A stretch of 51,188 bases of DNA from an uncultured Pseudomonadota bacterium (lineage in GTDB: Bacteria > Desulfobacterota > Desulfobulbia > Desulfobulbales > Desulfurivibrionaceae), in contig CALMMG010000040.1 in assembly GCA_937868185.1 (NCBI GenBank), forward strand, positions 1-51,188, read 5' to 3'. The position numbers were made by a program, and so were the translations under genes. This document shows, piece by piece, positions 24,583 to 34,077 of this stretch (positions are counted from its first letter, which is position 1; each line of letters opens with the position of its first letter). Under the pieces are notes generated by a model. The model worked only from the letters and a program-made list of their open reading frames with translations, did not search any database and was not told where the DNA came from.

Positions 24583-26904
24583 ATGGCAGACAGAAGGATA
24601 ACTCCAGGCGGCGTCCTGTGCATCGTGGTGACCGTGACCGCTCTTGTCGGTCTTGGCCCTGCTCCGGCGTCGGCTCGGCCCATTCCCTGGGAGATCACGG
24701 CGGACAGCATGGTCCATCTCAATGACCCGGACAGTATTCTGGCCGAGGGCAATGTTGTTGTGGTTAGGCCCAAGGGGCAGGGGCCCGGCGGGATGTTTAT
24801 CCGGGCAGATTGGGCCCGTTATGATAAGGTGCGCGGTACGCTCAAGGCCCGGGGCAATGTCTATATTCTGTCGGATGCAGACGAGATTACCGCCAACAGC
24901 GCGGATATGAATCTTGAGACCGAGACCGGTATCTTTAAGGATTCAACCATCTTCATGGCTGAAACCCACATGTATGTAACCGGGGAAGAGGTCGAGAAAA
25001 CAGGGGAGTTCAGCTACACCCTGAAAAAAGGTTGGGCCACCGCCTGTAAGCCCGAGGAGGGCAAAAGTGCTCCCTGGTCGTTTACCAGTACTACGACCAA
25101 ACTCACCGTAGACGGCATGGCCCAGATGACCAACGCCGTTTTTCATGTGAAAGACGCGCCTCTGGCCTACACTCCGTATTTTACCTTCCCTGCCAAGACC
25201 AAACGTGAAACCGGGGTACTCTTCCCGGAATGGTCAAACTCCAGCCGGAGCGGGTTTGGGCTTATGGTGCCGGTTTTCCTCAATGTCTCACCCAGCACGG
25301 ATATCACCCTCTATCCCGGCTATCTCGCCAAAAGAGGCATCCAATATGGCGGCGAGTTTCGTTATGTGAAAGGCCCTGAGTCCTATGGAACATTCATGCT
25401 GAGTTATATGCACGATGATCTTGTCGACGGCGCCGATCCCACGACGGAATATAAAAACGACGGGCTTATCCGGCGAGAGGCCAGCCGGTACTGGCTTCGG
25501 GGCAAGGCCAACCATGATTTTGGCGACCACTTGACCGGCAGGCTTGACCTTGATCTTGTTTCCGATCAGGATTACCTGCAGGAATTCAAGCAAGGCTCCT
25601 TTGGCTATACCGCGAACAATCTCCTGTTCCTTGATGAGTTTGGTCGGGACTTGCAGCAGGAAACCCTCGTGGAGCGGGAGTCTTCCCTGCAGCTGGTCAA
25701 ATCCTGGTCCAATATGGTCGCCAGCGCCGAAGTGCGGACCAGACAGAATACACTCAATGACATCGCTCTGGTAGGGGGGCAACAGGTCTTTTTGCCCCGG
25801 ACGGTCAGCCCCTTGCAGACGCTGCCCCGGCTTGATTTTACCGGGCGCATACCCATCAGCGGGACCCGGATGAGCACGGCCTGGGAGTCGGAGTACGTCA
25901 ATTACTGGCGGGCAGATGGGATCGGTACCCAGCGGTTGGATCTGCATCCCAAGCTGATCACCTTCCTGCCCCGGGGCGGATGGCTCGAGGGTAAGGTCAG
26001 CGGCGGGGCGCGGGAAACTGCCTACCAGGTTGAATCTTATGGAAATTCCTCTTGGGATAAAGCCAGTTTCCAGGACAGACAGGCCTACGATTTTACCGGC
26101 AACATGGCAACCATCTTTCTGCGCGATTTCGATCTGGGAAATAGCGGCTGGTTTGAGCACATGGTGCGGCCCAACCTCCTGTATGAATACCTGACCAGAA
26201 CCCAGGATCTGCCAAGTCTTGATGGCACCCTGAGCACGAATAGCTATTTTGACAGTGTGGATCGGTTGGAGAGAAGAAACTGGTTGACCTGGCAGCTCAA
26301 TAATTATTTTGAAATGGGTGGCACCACCGAGCGGGGTGGGTTCTGGAACCGCAATCTCGGCCTGTTCAAGATCTTGCAAACCTATGACCTGCGGCAGAAA
26401 AATCCGGAAAGTCTAGGGCTGCCAGAGGAAGGCAAGCGGTATGATTGGTCCGATCTCAGGTTCGAAGCGACTGGGTATCCGATGCCAAACTGGGCGCTCG
26501 GTTATCAGACCAACGAGAGCATGTACGGGAAAGGCGTGACCCGGTATGAGTTGATCAATCAGTACAGCCTTGCCGGTGGACATACGCTTGGCCTCAACTA
26601 TCGGTATCTGAAAGACAGCGGTATGGTCGCTCCCTATTTTTACACCGATCTCGGCGAATCAACCCACGACCTGATCGGCATGGTGGGGACGCGTTTGACT
26701 GAAACGCTCACCGCTTCTTACTATTTGGTTAAGTCCTTTTCCGAGAGCCATACGGTGGAATCCCAAGCTCGTTTGATCTATCAACCTGCCTGTTGGATGA
26801 TGGAACTGGAGGCAAGCACGAGTGTCGATGACCACCGAGTGATGCTCATTTTCTCCCTTGAGGGTGTCGGCCGCGTTGCCCGTATGGGGAAAGGCAATCT
26901 CTGA
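24583..26904 (+). CDS. lptD: LPS-assembly outer membrane protein LptD
   Basis: 773 residues. A Sec signal peptide ends near Ala31 (PAPASA|RP). An OstA/LptA-like periplasmic beta-jellyroll follows at about 36-150 (WEITADSMVHLNDPDSILAEGNVV), then a large C-terminal barrel rich in aromatic beta-strands from about 190. The segment RETGVLFPEWSNSSRSGFG is a conserved barrel-entry motif. It inserts LPS into the outer leaflet together with the lipoprotein LptE, which I do not see here. The mature protein has only two cysteines, Cys155 in the jellyroll region and Cys737 in the last strands, enough for one interdomain disulfide. It is followed closely by the DHH and mltB genes. Confidence 0.94.
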   Translation: MADRRITPGGVLCIVVTVTALVGLGPAPASARPIPWEITADSMVHLNDPDSILAEGNVVVVRPKGQGPGGMFIRADWARYDKVRGTLKARGNVYILSDADEITANSADMNLETETGIFKDSTIFMAETHMYVTGEEVEKTGEFSYTLKKGWATACKPEEGKSAPWSFTSTTTKLTVDGMAQMTNAVFHVKDAPLAYTPYFTFPAKTKRETGVLFPEWSNSSRSGFGLMVPVFLNVSPSTDITLYPGYLAKRGIQYGGEFRYVKGPESYGTFMLSYMHDDLVDGADPTTEYKNDGLIRREASRYWLRGKANHDFGDHLTGRLDLDLVSDQDYLQEFKQGSFGYTANNLLFLDEFGRDLQQETLVERESSLQLVKSWSNMVASAEVRTRQNTLNDIALVGGQQVFLPRTVSPLQTLPRLDFTGRIPISGTRMSTAWESEYVNYWRADGIGTQRLDLHPKLITFLPRGGWLEGKVSGGARETAYQVESYGNSSWDKASFQDRQAYDFTGNMATIFLRDFDLGNSGWFEHMVRPNLLYEYLTRTQDLPSLDGTLSTNSYFDSVDRLERRNWLTWQLNNYFEMGGTTERGGFWNRNLGLFKILQTYDLRQKNPESLGLPEEGKRYDWSDLRFEATGYPMPNWALGYQTNESMYGKGVTRYELINQYSLAGGHTLGLNYRYLKDSGMVAPYFYTDLGESTHDLIGMVGTRLTETLTASYYLVKSFSESHTVESQARLIYQPACWMMELEASTSVDDHRVMLIFSLEGVGRVARMGKGNL

Positions 26905-26946
26905 TTCCTTGATCCGAAAGGCAGGGAAACGCACGGCGGCGCTTGC

Positions 26947-27909
26947 ATGACCACGGCATATTACGATATCTTTAACGGCGATGCGGACGGCATCTGTGCC
27001 CTGCACCAGCTTCGGTTGGCAGAGCCGCGGGAGGCCACGCTGGTGACCGGGGTCAAGCGGGATATCCGGCTGCTTGACCAGGTGGCCCAGGTGCGGGGGG
27101 CCGAGCTCACCGTGTTGGATATCTCCCTGGACAGCAACCGGACACCCCTGCTACAACTGCTTGAGTCGTGCCGAGTTTTTTATGTGGACCACCACTACGC
27201 CGGTGATCTTCCGTCCAGCCACAACCTGATTGCCCACCTTGATCCCAGCCCCGAAATCTGCACCTCCCTCATGGTCGATACCCTGTTGGCTGGTCGTTTC
27301 AAGGCTTGGGCCGTGGCTGCAGCCTTTGGCGACAACCTGCACGCTCCGGCTCGTAAGGCCGCGTCTGCCCTCCATCTGACTGAACCTCAGGTGGAGCGTC
27401 TGCGGGAATTGGGTGAGCTGATGAACTACAACGGCTACGGCCAGAAGGTGGCGGATCTGCATGTGCCGCCCCAAGTGCTGTATGAGGCGGTGAAGCCTTA
27501 TACCGATCCCCTGATCTTCTGTGAAGAGGCCGAGCTTCTCGTCCTGTTGCGTCAGGGATTTGCCGATGACCTGCACCGGGCCAAGGCGGTGCCACCCTTG
27601 CGGGAAACAGCCCATGGCCGGATTTTTGCTTTTCCGGCGGAAAAATGGGCCAACCGGATAGCCGGGGTATTCAGCAATGAAAAGGCCAGGGAAAGGGTGG
27701 ATATGGCCCACGCCCTGTTGGTGGACAATGGTGACACTACCTTCATGGTCAGTGTACGTGCGCCCCTTGCCCGGCGAACTGGGGCCGACAGCCTGTGCCG
27801 CGGTTTTGTCACCGGTGGGGGCCGGGCTGCGGCTGCCGGGATTAATGCCCTGCCTGCCGTGCAGGTTGAGGATTTTTGTCAGAAATTTTTCGAGGTGTTT
27901 TCTCCATGA
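26947..27909 (+). CDS. DHH-family phosphoesterase
   Basis: 320 residues. NGDADG (Asp12, Asp14) and VDHHY (Asp81, His82, His83) are the metal-binding motifs of the DHH domain, with another Asp near 58 (VLDIS). Such proteins hydrolyse phosphodiesters in nanoRNA, pAp or cyclic dinucleotides. The C-terminal region keeps the glycine loop of DHHA1 but reads GGGRAAAAG (residues about 290-298), with Arg where nanoRNA phosphodiesterases have His. The substrate is therefore open. Its stop overlaps the mltB start by 4 bases (ATGA), so the two are translationally coupled; the gap after lptD is 42 bases. Confidence 0.85.
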   Translation: MTTAYYDIFNGDADGICALHQLRLAEPREATLVTGVKRDIRLLDQVAQVRGAELTVLDISLDSNRTPLLQLLESCRVFYVDHHYAGDLPSSHNLIAHLDPSPEICTSLMVDTLLAGRFKAWAVAAAFGDNLHAPARKAASALHLTEPQVERLRELGELMNYNGYGQKVADLHVPPQVLYEAVKPYTDPLIFCEEAELLVLLRQGFADDLHRAKAVPPLRETAHGRIFAFPAEKWANRIAGVFSNEKARERVDMAHALLVDNGDTTFMVSVRAPLARRTGADSLCRGFVTGGGRAAAAGINALPAVQVEDFCQKFFEVFSP

Positions 27910-29000
27910 AGTCTATGTCCCATAGAGCTGTTGTTGTTCTGTCTCTTTTTTTGTCCTGTGGCGTTGTCTCCTGCAGTCCGCCGAGTTTGGTCGGAGGTGG
28001 TCCCGGTACGGTTCCGCCGTTGGTCGTCAAGCCAACGCCGCAGCCGGCTGTGCCGTCGCCCGTCGTGCGATTTGAGGAAGGGCAGGCCATTGATCTTACC
28101 AGCCCGCGCTATCAGGAGTTATTTCAGGAGCTGGTGTCGCGGCATGGTTTTAGCCAGGAAGAGCTGGACCACCTTTTTGCCGGGCTTACCATCAAGAAAC
28201 GGGTGCTGGAGCTCATGGACACCCAGTGGGAAGCCAAGCCCTATTTCGATTACGCTCCCCGGTTTATTACCCCACAGATGATCGAGCAGGGCAAGCGGCT
28301 TCTCTGTGAGCACCGTGAGGTGCTGGATCGGATTGAAGCCGAGCTGGGGGTTGAACGGGAGGTTGTCGTGGCCATTTGGGGGATCGAAAGCCAGTTTGGC
28401 AAGCATAAAGGGGCTTTCAGCATCTTTCAGACCCTCAACACCATGTTTGACGCCTATCCCCGCCGGAGTAAGTTCTATCGGGAACAATTGATCGAATATC
28501 TTCTGCTCTGCCGGGAAAACGGGGTTGATCCGCTGACCATCACCGGCTCCTACGGCGGAGCCTTTGGTCAGACCCAGTTTATCCCTTCAAGCTTCCGTCT
28601 GTATGCCGTGGACTTTGATGGGGATGGCCGCCGTGATGTTTGGGAATCGGTACCGGATGTCCTGGCCAGCATTGCCAATTATCTCCACAGATTTGGCTGG
28701 ACCTTTCAGGCGCCGATCTATCGGGAGATCGGTAAGAAGCTGAAGGGGGATAAGCTGGAAAAAGCTTATGCCCAAGGGCGGAAAGGCTTTGTTTCCCGCG
28801 CGGAGGTGATGAGGATTCAGGGGGTCGATCTGCCGCAGTCTCCAGAAGACAAGGAGCTCACCATTGTCGGCCTGGAGCTGCGTCATGGCGGCATGCGGTA
28901 TGTGGCTGGGTACCCGAACTTTCAGGCCATCACCAAATGGAACAACTCCAACCGCTACGCCATGGTTGCTGCCGAATTGGCGGAGAAACTCAAGGAGTAG
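27906..29000 (+). CDS. mltB: Membrane-bound lytic murein transglycosylase B (lipoprotein)
   Basis: 364 residues from ATG 27906, chosen because it overlaps the upstream stop as ATGA and opens with a lipoprotein signal. The hydrophobic VVVLSLFLSCGVVSC puts the lipidated Cys near 23. The SLT_2 domain follows, with catalytic Glu161 in IWGIESQFGKHKG, then SYGGAFGQTQFIPSSF and DVLASIANYLHRFGW, which are MltB signatures. It cleaves peptidoglycan glycan strands to 1,6-anhydro-muropeptides from the periplasmic side of the outer membrane. It ends 33 bases from the convergent symporter gene, with no clear terminator. Confidence 0.94.
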   Translation: MKSMSHRAVVVLSLFLSCGVVSCSPPSLVGGGPGTVPPLVVKPTPQPAVPSPVVRFEEGQAIDLTSPRYQELFQELVSRHGFSQEELDHLFAGLTIKKRVLELMDTQWEAKPYFDYAPRFITPQMIEQGKRLLCEHREVLDRIEAELGVEREVVVAIWGIESQFGKHKGAFSIFQTLNTMFDAYPRRSKFYREQLIEYLLLCRENGVDPLTITGSYGGAFGQTQFIPSSFRLYAVDFDGDGRRDVWESVPDVLASIANYLHRFGWTFQAPIYREIGKKLKGDKLEKAYAQGRKGFVSRAEVMRIQGVDLPQSPEDKELTIVGLELRHGGMRYVAGYPNFQAITKWNNSNRYAMVAAELAEKLKE

Positions 29001-29033
29001 CGGTGTTGGTCCATGCGGTCTGTTGGTCGCGCT

Positions 29034-30356
29034 TTAACGCTTAAAATACCGCTCGGTTTCTGTCTTGACCACTTGGGAAAGTAGCAGCAAACCGACAATG
29101 TTGGGGATGGCCATCATTCCGTTCATCAGGTCGGAGAAATTCCAGACGAATTCCAGTTTCATCATCGCCCCCACAATCACCACCGCGACGAAGACCACCC
29201 GATAGGGGGCAATGGCGCGACGGCCTGCCAGATATTCGATGGCCTTTTCCCCATAGTAATTCCAGCCGATCAGGGTGGAGTAAGCAAAAAGCGCCGTGGC
29301 TATGGCGACGATTATTACTCCGGTGTGGCCCAGAGTCTCGCCGAAGCTGATGCTGGTCAATTGCCCAGGGGTCACGCCTTGTAGCCAGGCGGAGCTGGTC
29401 AGGATCACTAGGGCGGTCATGGTGCAGACCACCAGGGTGTCGATGAAGGTTTGGGTCATGCTCACCAGCGCTTGTTTAACCGGATCTTTGGTCCGGGCGG
29501 CGGCAGCAGCAATGGGGGCCGAGCCCAGGCCAGACTCATTGGAAAAGACGCCGCGGGCGATGCCGTAGCGCATGGAGGCGGCAACCACCGAACCGGCAAA
29601 GCCGCCGCTGGCTGCGGCGGGGGTGAAGGCATGGTAGAAGATCAAGCCGAGTGCATGGGGGAGTTCGCTGAGGTTAAGCGCTAAGACCACAAGCGAAGCG
29701 CCTGTGTAACCGACGATCATGAACGGCACCAAGAATGAGGTGAACCGGCCAATGGACTTGATGCCTCCTAAGATCACCAGTCCGGTCAGGAGCATCAGCA
29801 CCGTGCCGGTGAGCCAAGGTTCGACGCCGAAGGTCGACTGGAAGATGGTGGCCACCGCATTGGCCTGGGTCATATTGCCGATGCCGAAGGTTGCCAGGGC
29901 GGTGAACAGGGCAAAGAGCCAGGCCAGTTTCGGCAAGCCCGCGCCCTTGGCCAGGTAGTACATGGGGCCGCCCCGCATGCCGTGTTCGCCTTTTTCCCGA
30001 TACTTCACGGCCAGCACCGCTTCCGCGTATTTGGTGGCCATGCCGACCAAACCTGTCATCCACATCCAGAACACCGCTCCTGGCCCCCCCAGGCTGATGG
30101 CCGTGGCTACACCGACAATGTTGCCGATTCCCACCGTGGCGGCGAGTGCGGTCATCAGTGCAGCAAAATGGCTGATGTCGCCATCGCCGGCGTGCTCTTT
30201 GTGCCAGATTAGCCGTAGGGCGTGGGGTAGGGCGCGAAACTGCATGCCGCGCAGGATTACGGTCAGGTACAGGCCGGTGCCTACCAGCAGGGCAAGCATG
30301 GGGGGACCCCATATCCAGCCGGAAAGGGTGGCAATCAATAACTCGATGGAATCCAT
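29034..30356 (-). CDS. AGCS-family sodium:alanine (amino acid) symporter
   Basis: A 440-residue polytopic inner membrane protein with about 10-11 helices. The family signature GGPMYYLAKG is present, with an N-terminal GTGLYLTVILRGMQFRAL and RGVFSNESGLGSAPIAAAAA at the substrate/Na site. Members (AgcS, AlsT, DagA) take up alanine or glycine with sodium. The exact amino acid cannot be read from sequence. It stands alone on the minus strand, insulated from the upstream acs gene by the terminator at 30501-30539. No strong promoter is seen in the about 140 bases before its start. Confidence 0.94.
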   Translation of the reverse strand: MDSIELLIATLSGWIWGPPMLALLVGTGLYLTVILRGMQFRALPHALRLIWHKEHAGDGDISHFAALMTALAATVGIGNIVGVATAISLGGPGAVFWMWMTGLVGMATKYAEAVLAVKYREKGEHGMRGGPMYYLAKGAGLPKLAWLFALFTALATFGIGNMTQANAVATIFQSTFGVEPWLTGTVLMLLTGLVILGGIKSIGRFTSFLVPFMIVGYTGASLVVLALNLSELPHALGLIFYHAFTPAAASGGFAGSVVAASMRYGIARGVFSNESGLGSAPIAAAAARTKDPVKQALVSMTQTFIDTLVVCTMTALVILTSSAWLQGVTPGQLTSISFGETLGHTGVIIVAIATALFAYSTLIGWNYYGEKAIEYLAGRRAIAPYRVVFVAVVIVGAMMKLEFVWNFSDLMNGMMAIPNIVGLLLLSQVVKTETERYFKR

Positions 30357-30500
30357 GGATGCGCGCCTTGGTAAGAGGTTTTTAAAAGAGGGAGAAAGTC
30401 TGCCCGGTCAAAGTACCTGAAAAGGGTGCGGAAGCAAAGGGGATAGTGGTTTCGAGGTGAGGATGTGGATTTTCGGGAGGAGTGGCTGGAAAACGTGAAC

Positions 30501-30539
30501 AAAAAAAGGAGCCGGGAATTATTCCAGGCTCCTTTTTTT
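30501..30539. terminator. Strong bidirectional intrinsic terminator between acs and the symporter gene
   Basis: AAAAAAAGGAGCC (30501-30513) and GGCTCCTTTTTTT (30527-30539) are exact inverted complements around a 13-base spacer. Read on the minus strand, the stem ends in seven T residues just past the acs stop (30561), giving a textbook acs terminator. The plus strand has the same form. Confidence 0.9.
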
Positions 30540-30560
30540 GATTAGTATGGTGTGAATCGT

Positions 30561-32552
30561 CTACTTGACGAAATCCTTGCTGCCGTCCACCAGGGTGGAA
30601 ACCACGGAAGGATCGGCCAGGGTGGAGATGTCGCCGAAATCATGAGCCTCAGTCTCACCGGCCGAGATCTTGCGCAGGATCCTCCGCATGATCTTACCGC
30701 TTCTGGTTTTTGGCAACCCTTCGGCAAACTGGATGAACTCCGGGGTGGCGATGGGTCCGATCTCTTTGCGCACATGGGTGCGTAGCGCGGCGCGCAGTTC
30801 GTCGGAAGGTTCGATCCCGGTTTTTAAGGAGACATAGGCGTAGATGGTCTGGCCCTTGATTTCGTGGGGTGCACCGACCACGGCAGCCTCAGCTACCTGT
30901 GGGTGTGCCACCAGAGCGGATTCGATCTCGGCGGTGCCCAACCGGTGGCCGGAGACATTGATCACGTCGTCCAGTCGGCCCATGACCCAGAAGTAGCCGT
31001 CTTCGTCCTTTCTTGCCCCGTCTTCCGGGTCGTAGATGCCCTCGTAGCGGGTGAAATAGGTCTTCTTGTAGCGGCCTGGATCGCGGTACACTCCGCGGAG
31101 CATGCCGGGCCACGGTTTACGGATCACCAGATGGCCACCTTCGTTGGGGGCCGCTTCGGAACCGTCCTCGCGGAGGATGGCTGCGTCAATGCCGGGCAGG
31201 GGCCGGGTGGCCGAGCCGGGCTTGAGCGGAGTGGCGAAGGGCAGGCCGGAGATCATGATGCCGCCGGTCTCGGTTTGCCACCAGGTATCAACAATGGGCA
31301 GCTTGTTTTTGCCGATATGCTCGTGGTACCACATCCACGCTTCCGGATTGATGGGTTCGCCCACCGAACCAAGGACGCGCAGGGAGGAGAGGTCGTATTT
31401 TTCCGTCCACTTGGAGCCTTCCCGCATCAGGGCGCGGATAACGGTGGGCGCGGTGTAGAAGATGTTGACCCCGAACTTCTCGCAGATATGCCAGAAACGG
31501 TCGGGCGCGGGCCAGGAAGGCACCCCTTCGAACATCAGGGTGGTGGCGCCCAGGGCCAGCGGCCCGTAGAGGATATAGCTGTGGCCGGTGATCCAGCCGA
31601 TATCGGCGGTACACCAGTGCACATCGTCGTCCTTGATGTCGAAGACCCATTGGGTGGTGTGCGCCACATAGGTCAGATAGCCGCCGGTTGTATGGACCAC
31701 GCCCTTGGGTTTGCCGGTGGAGCCGGAGGTGTAAAGGATGAAGAGGTTGTCCTCCGCCTCCATGCTTTCCGGGGTGTACTGACTGGTGATGCCATCGCCC
31801 GCCATCTCCGTATGCCACCAAAAATCGCGGCCCTGCTGCATGGCAACCTCGTTGCCAGCTCGTTTGACCACGATGCAGTTTTTGACCGAATCGCAGCCTT
31901 GGAGGGCATCGTCGGCCGCGGGTTTCAGGGGGATGGTCTTGCCGGCCCGGAGAACGGCATCCGCGGTGACCAGCACTTTGGCCTCGCAGTCCTGGATGCG
32001 GCTTTTCAGGCTTTGGGCGGAGAAGCCCGCGAACACCACGCTGTGGATGGCACCGATGCGGGTGCAGGCCAGCAGGGTGATGGCCAGCTCGGGGATCATG
32101 GGCAGATACACGGCAACCCGGTCGCCTTTCTTGACCCCCATCTTTTTGAGCACGTTGGCGAAACGGCACACCTCGGTGTGCAGCATCTGGTAGGTGTAGA
32201 CCCGGACATCTTCCTCGGGTTCGCCCTGGAAGATGATGGCGGCCTTGTTGCGGCGACCGTTCTCAAGATGGCGATCAAGGCAGTTATAGGAAACGTTCAG
32301 TCGGCCGCCCTGGAACCATTTGACCTCCGGCTTGTGCATGTCAGCCTCAAGTACCCTGGTCCACGGTTTTTCCCAGGAGAGCAGCTCCTTGGCGCGATCA
32401 CCCCAGAAGCCTTCCGGGTCCTCCATGGAGCGCTGGTATAGGGCCTCGTACTCGGCCATGCTCTTCACATGGGCCTGCTTTTGTCCTGCAGCTGGCGGGG
32501 CAAAAAGGCGTTTTTCCTGCATCATGCTTTCAATTTTTTTATCGTCGCTCAT
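30561..32552 (-). CDS. acs: Acetyl-CoA synthetase (AMP-forming)
   Basis: 663 residues from ATG 32552, chosen because GGAGG lies 6 bases upstream and [11 protein letters not shown] begins the family alignment; the open frame runs 31 codons further without similarity. ANL-superfamily signatures are [22 protein letters not shown] (P-loop, A3), [10 protein letters not shown] (A5), [18 protein letters not shown] (A7-A8) and the C-terminal [11 protein letters not shown], whose Lys is the usual acetylation site. It activates acetate to acetyl-CoA through acetyl-AMP in the cytoplasm. The upstream 237 bases are AT-rich with a GGTATATACC palindrome near 32588. It is monocistronic, ended by the strong terminator. 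Confidence 0.96.
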   Translation of the reverse strand: MSDDKKIESMMQEKRLFAPPAAGQKQAHVKSMAEYEALYQRSMEDPEGFWGDRAKELLSWEKPWTRVLEADMHKPEVKWFQGGRLNVSYNCLDRHLENGRRNKAAIIFQGEPEEDVRVYTYQMLHTEVCRFANVLKKMGVKKGDRVAVYLPMIPELAITLLACTRIGAIHSVVFAGFSAQSLKSRIQDCEAKVLVTADAVLRAGKTIPLKPAADDALQGCDSVKNCIVVKRAGNEVAMQQGRDFWWHTEMAGDGITSQYTPESMEAEDNLFILYTSGSTGKPKGVVHTTGGYLTYVAHTTQWVFDIKDDDVHWCTADIGWITGHSYILYGPLALGATTLMFEGVPSWPAPDRFWHICEKFGVNIFYTAPTVIRALMREGSKWTEKYDLSSLRVLGSVGEPINPEAWMWYHEHIGKNKLPIVDTWWQTETGGIMISGLPFATPLKPGSATRPLPGIDAAILREDGSEAAPNEGGHLVIRKPWPGMLRGVYRDPGRYKKTYFTRYEGIYDPEDGARKDEDGYFWVMGRLDDVINVSGHRLGTAEIESALVAHPQVAEAAVVGAPHEIKGQTIYAYVSLKTGIEPSDELRAALRTHVRKEIGPIATPEFIQFAEGLPKTRSGKIMRRILRKISAGETEAHDFGDISTLADPSVVSTLVDGSKDFVK

Positions 32553-32798
32553 CAGTACCTCCGAAATTTTCTTAAGCCGGGGATATAGGGGTATATACCT
32601 AAGTGGGTAGGAATATATAACGACTGTAAGCGACAATTGCCACATTTTTTTATCAGGGGCGGGACAGGGCTTTTAGTCGGGAAAAGGCTTGGCTGGGCAA
32701 GGGACAACGGCCATGTTGGCAGTGCTTCTGGGGTGCATTGCTGGGTATTTTCTGCTAAAGTGCTACGCATTCAGACACCATGAGGAGGCGTGAAGCGG

Positions 32799-33992
32799 AT
32801 GCGGACCCTGGCGGAAACAAGACGGATTTTTTTTGGCCTGATTCTCCTGGGCTGCGGCTTGGTTACAGCCTTGCCTCAACCGGTGGCTGCCCAATGTGAA
32901 CAGGCTGCCACCGTGCCCCTGGTGGTGGAGCTGCCGCTGTTGCAAGATGATCTGGGGTATGACTCCTTGGCCCCGGCCATTGAGCGGAGTGTGCATTATC
33001 TCAGGCAGCTTCCCGCAGAAAAAACCTATTCCCTCTGCGGGGAGGAATATTCCGTTAGCTGGCTTATTGAATCCCTGCTTGCCTTTAAGCGGATCATTGA
33101 GGAAAAACCCTCGGCCCAGGTCTTGACCGCAATTCTTAAAAAAGAATTCACCCTCTGTCAGGCAAAAGGCAGACCCTCTGACCACCAGATGTTTATTACC
33201 GGGTATTTTGAGCCGCTGTTCAGGGCCAGCCTGACAAAGAGCACTACCTACCATTATCCCTTATACCGCAAGCCCCCGGATCTGGTGTCCCTCCCTGACG
33301 GGAAAGGGGGGGAGAAGAAAACAGGTCGGTTGGAGAATGGTAGCCTTGTCCCTTATCCGAGCCGGGCCGAGATCGAGAAAGGTCAGTTGCTGGGCGGTCA
33401 GGAGCTGGTTTATCTCGCTGATCCGGTGGATGCCTTTGTTCTCCATGTTCAAGGGTCCGGCCAGATTCAGCTTGCGGATGGCTCCCTGCGGCGGGTGCAG
33501 TTCGCCGCGAAAAACGGGCGTGCGTACCGCAGCATCGGGCGGCTGCTGGTGGAAAAAGGCGTCATGCGGAAGGAAGAGGCGACCATGCCGAAGATCGTTG
33601 GCTATCTCAAGGAACACCCCGAGGAGCAGGAAGCGATACTGCACTATAATGAGTCATTTGTTTTTTTTCGGTGGGGGGATGAAGGGGCAGTCGGACCCAT
33701 GGGTTGCCTGGGGGAACCCCTTACCCCGGGCCGGTCGGTGGCCATGGACCAGGACTGTTTCCCGCCTGGGGGGGTCGCTTTTCTGGCTACCCGCAAGCCA
33801 ATAGTCAATGCGGTTGGCGAGATTATCGGTTGGGAACCTTTGGGCCGTTTCGTGGTGAATCAGGATTCCGGCTCCGCCATCACAGGGGGTGGGCGGCTTG
33901 ATCTATTCTGGGGGGGTGGGGGGTATGCCGAGGCGGCGGCTGGTAACATGAAGCATCCGGGCAGTCTCTATTTTCTGGTGAAAAAGAAATAG
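32799..33992 (+). CDS. mltA: Membrane-bound lytic murein transglycosylase A
   Basis: About 397 residues. A signal peptide (RRIFFGLILLGCGLVTALPQPVAA) ends near Ala31; a Cys follows shortly after, but the context is not a clean lipobox, so lipidation is uncertain. MFITGYFEP is the MltA domain opening, with VHVQGSGQIQL in the middle and the 3D domain at the end: NQDSGSAITGG and RLDLFWG, whose Asp (about 368) is the likely catalytic acid. I prefer ATG 32799 to GTG 32790, because AGGAGG (32783-32788) touches the GTG but is 10 bases before the ATG. The gene is transcribed alone; a promoter for the next gene starts at its stop codon. Confidence 0.92.
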   Translation: MRTLAETRRIFFGLILLGCGLVTALPQPVAAQCEQAATVPLVVELPLLQDDLGYDSLAPAIERSVHYLRQLPAEKTYSLCGEEYSVSWLIESLLAFKRIIEEKPSAQVLTAILKKEFTLCQAKGRPSDHQMFITGYFEPLFRASLTKSTTYHYPLYRKPPDLVSLPDGKGGEKKTGRLENGSLVPYPSRAEIEKGQLLGGQELVYLADPVDAFVLHVQGSGQIQLADGSLRRVQFAAKNGRAYRSIGRLLVEKGVMRKEEATMPKIVGYLKEHPEEQEAILHYNESFVFFRWGDEGAVGPMGCLGEPLTPGRSVAMDQDCFPPGGVAFLATRKPIVNAVGEIIGWEPLGRFVVNQDSGSAITGGGRLDLFWGGGGYAEAAAGNMKHPGSLYFLVKKK

Positions 33993-34020
33993 TTGTCAGA
34001 ATCCTGCCCGTTCTTATACA
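33993..34020 (+). promoter_or_regulatory. Candidate sigma-70 promoter of the PilT-like operon
   Basis: TTGTCA (33993-33998, 5 of 6), 16 bases, TATACA (34015-34020, 4 of 6), about 58 bases before the ATPase start and overlapping nothing coding. Confidence 0.45.
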
Positions 34021-34077
34021 ATCCTTGCAGGGCATCGGGTTGGGCAGACAAAGGAACATGTTGGAGAGGGCAGAGTT

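Noticed and set aside
22726-24619. The 14-mer CAGGCGGCGTCCTG occurs in the ilvD promoter spacer and again near the start of lptD.
   Set aside because: A 14-base match is expected by chance in a 51-kb GC-rich window, and the second copy is coding.
30864-32441. A 525-codon open frame opposite acetyl-CoA synthetase.
   Set aside because: It lies entirely antisense to a clear acs gene; the translated sequence has no recognisable motif.
32553-32789. Possible sigma-54 promoter (TGGCAATTG...GC) or small gene upstream of acs.
   Set aside because: The GC of the -12 element is two bases off the required spacing, and the 72-codon frame there has no ribosome site or native composition.
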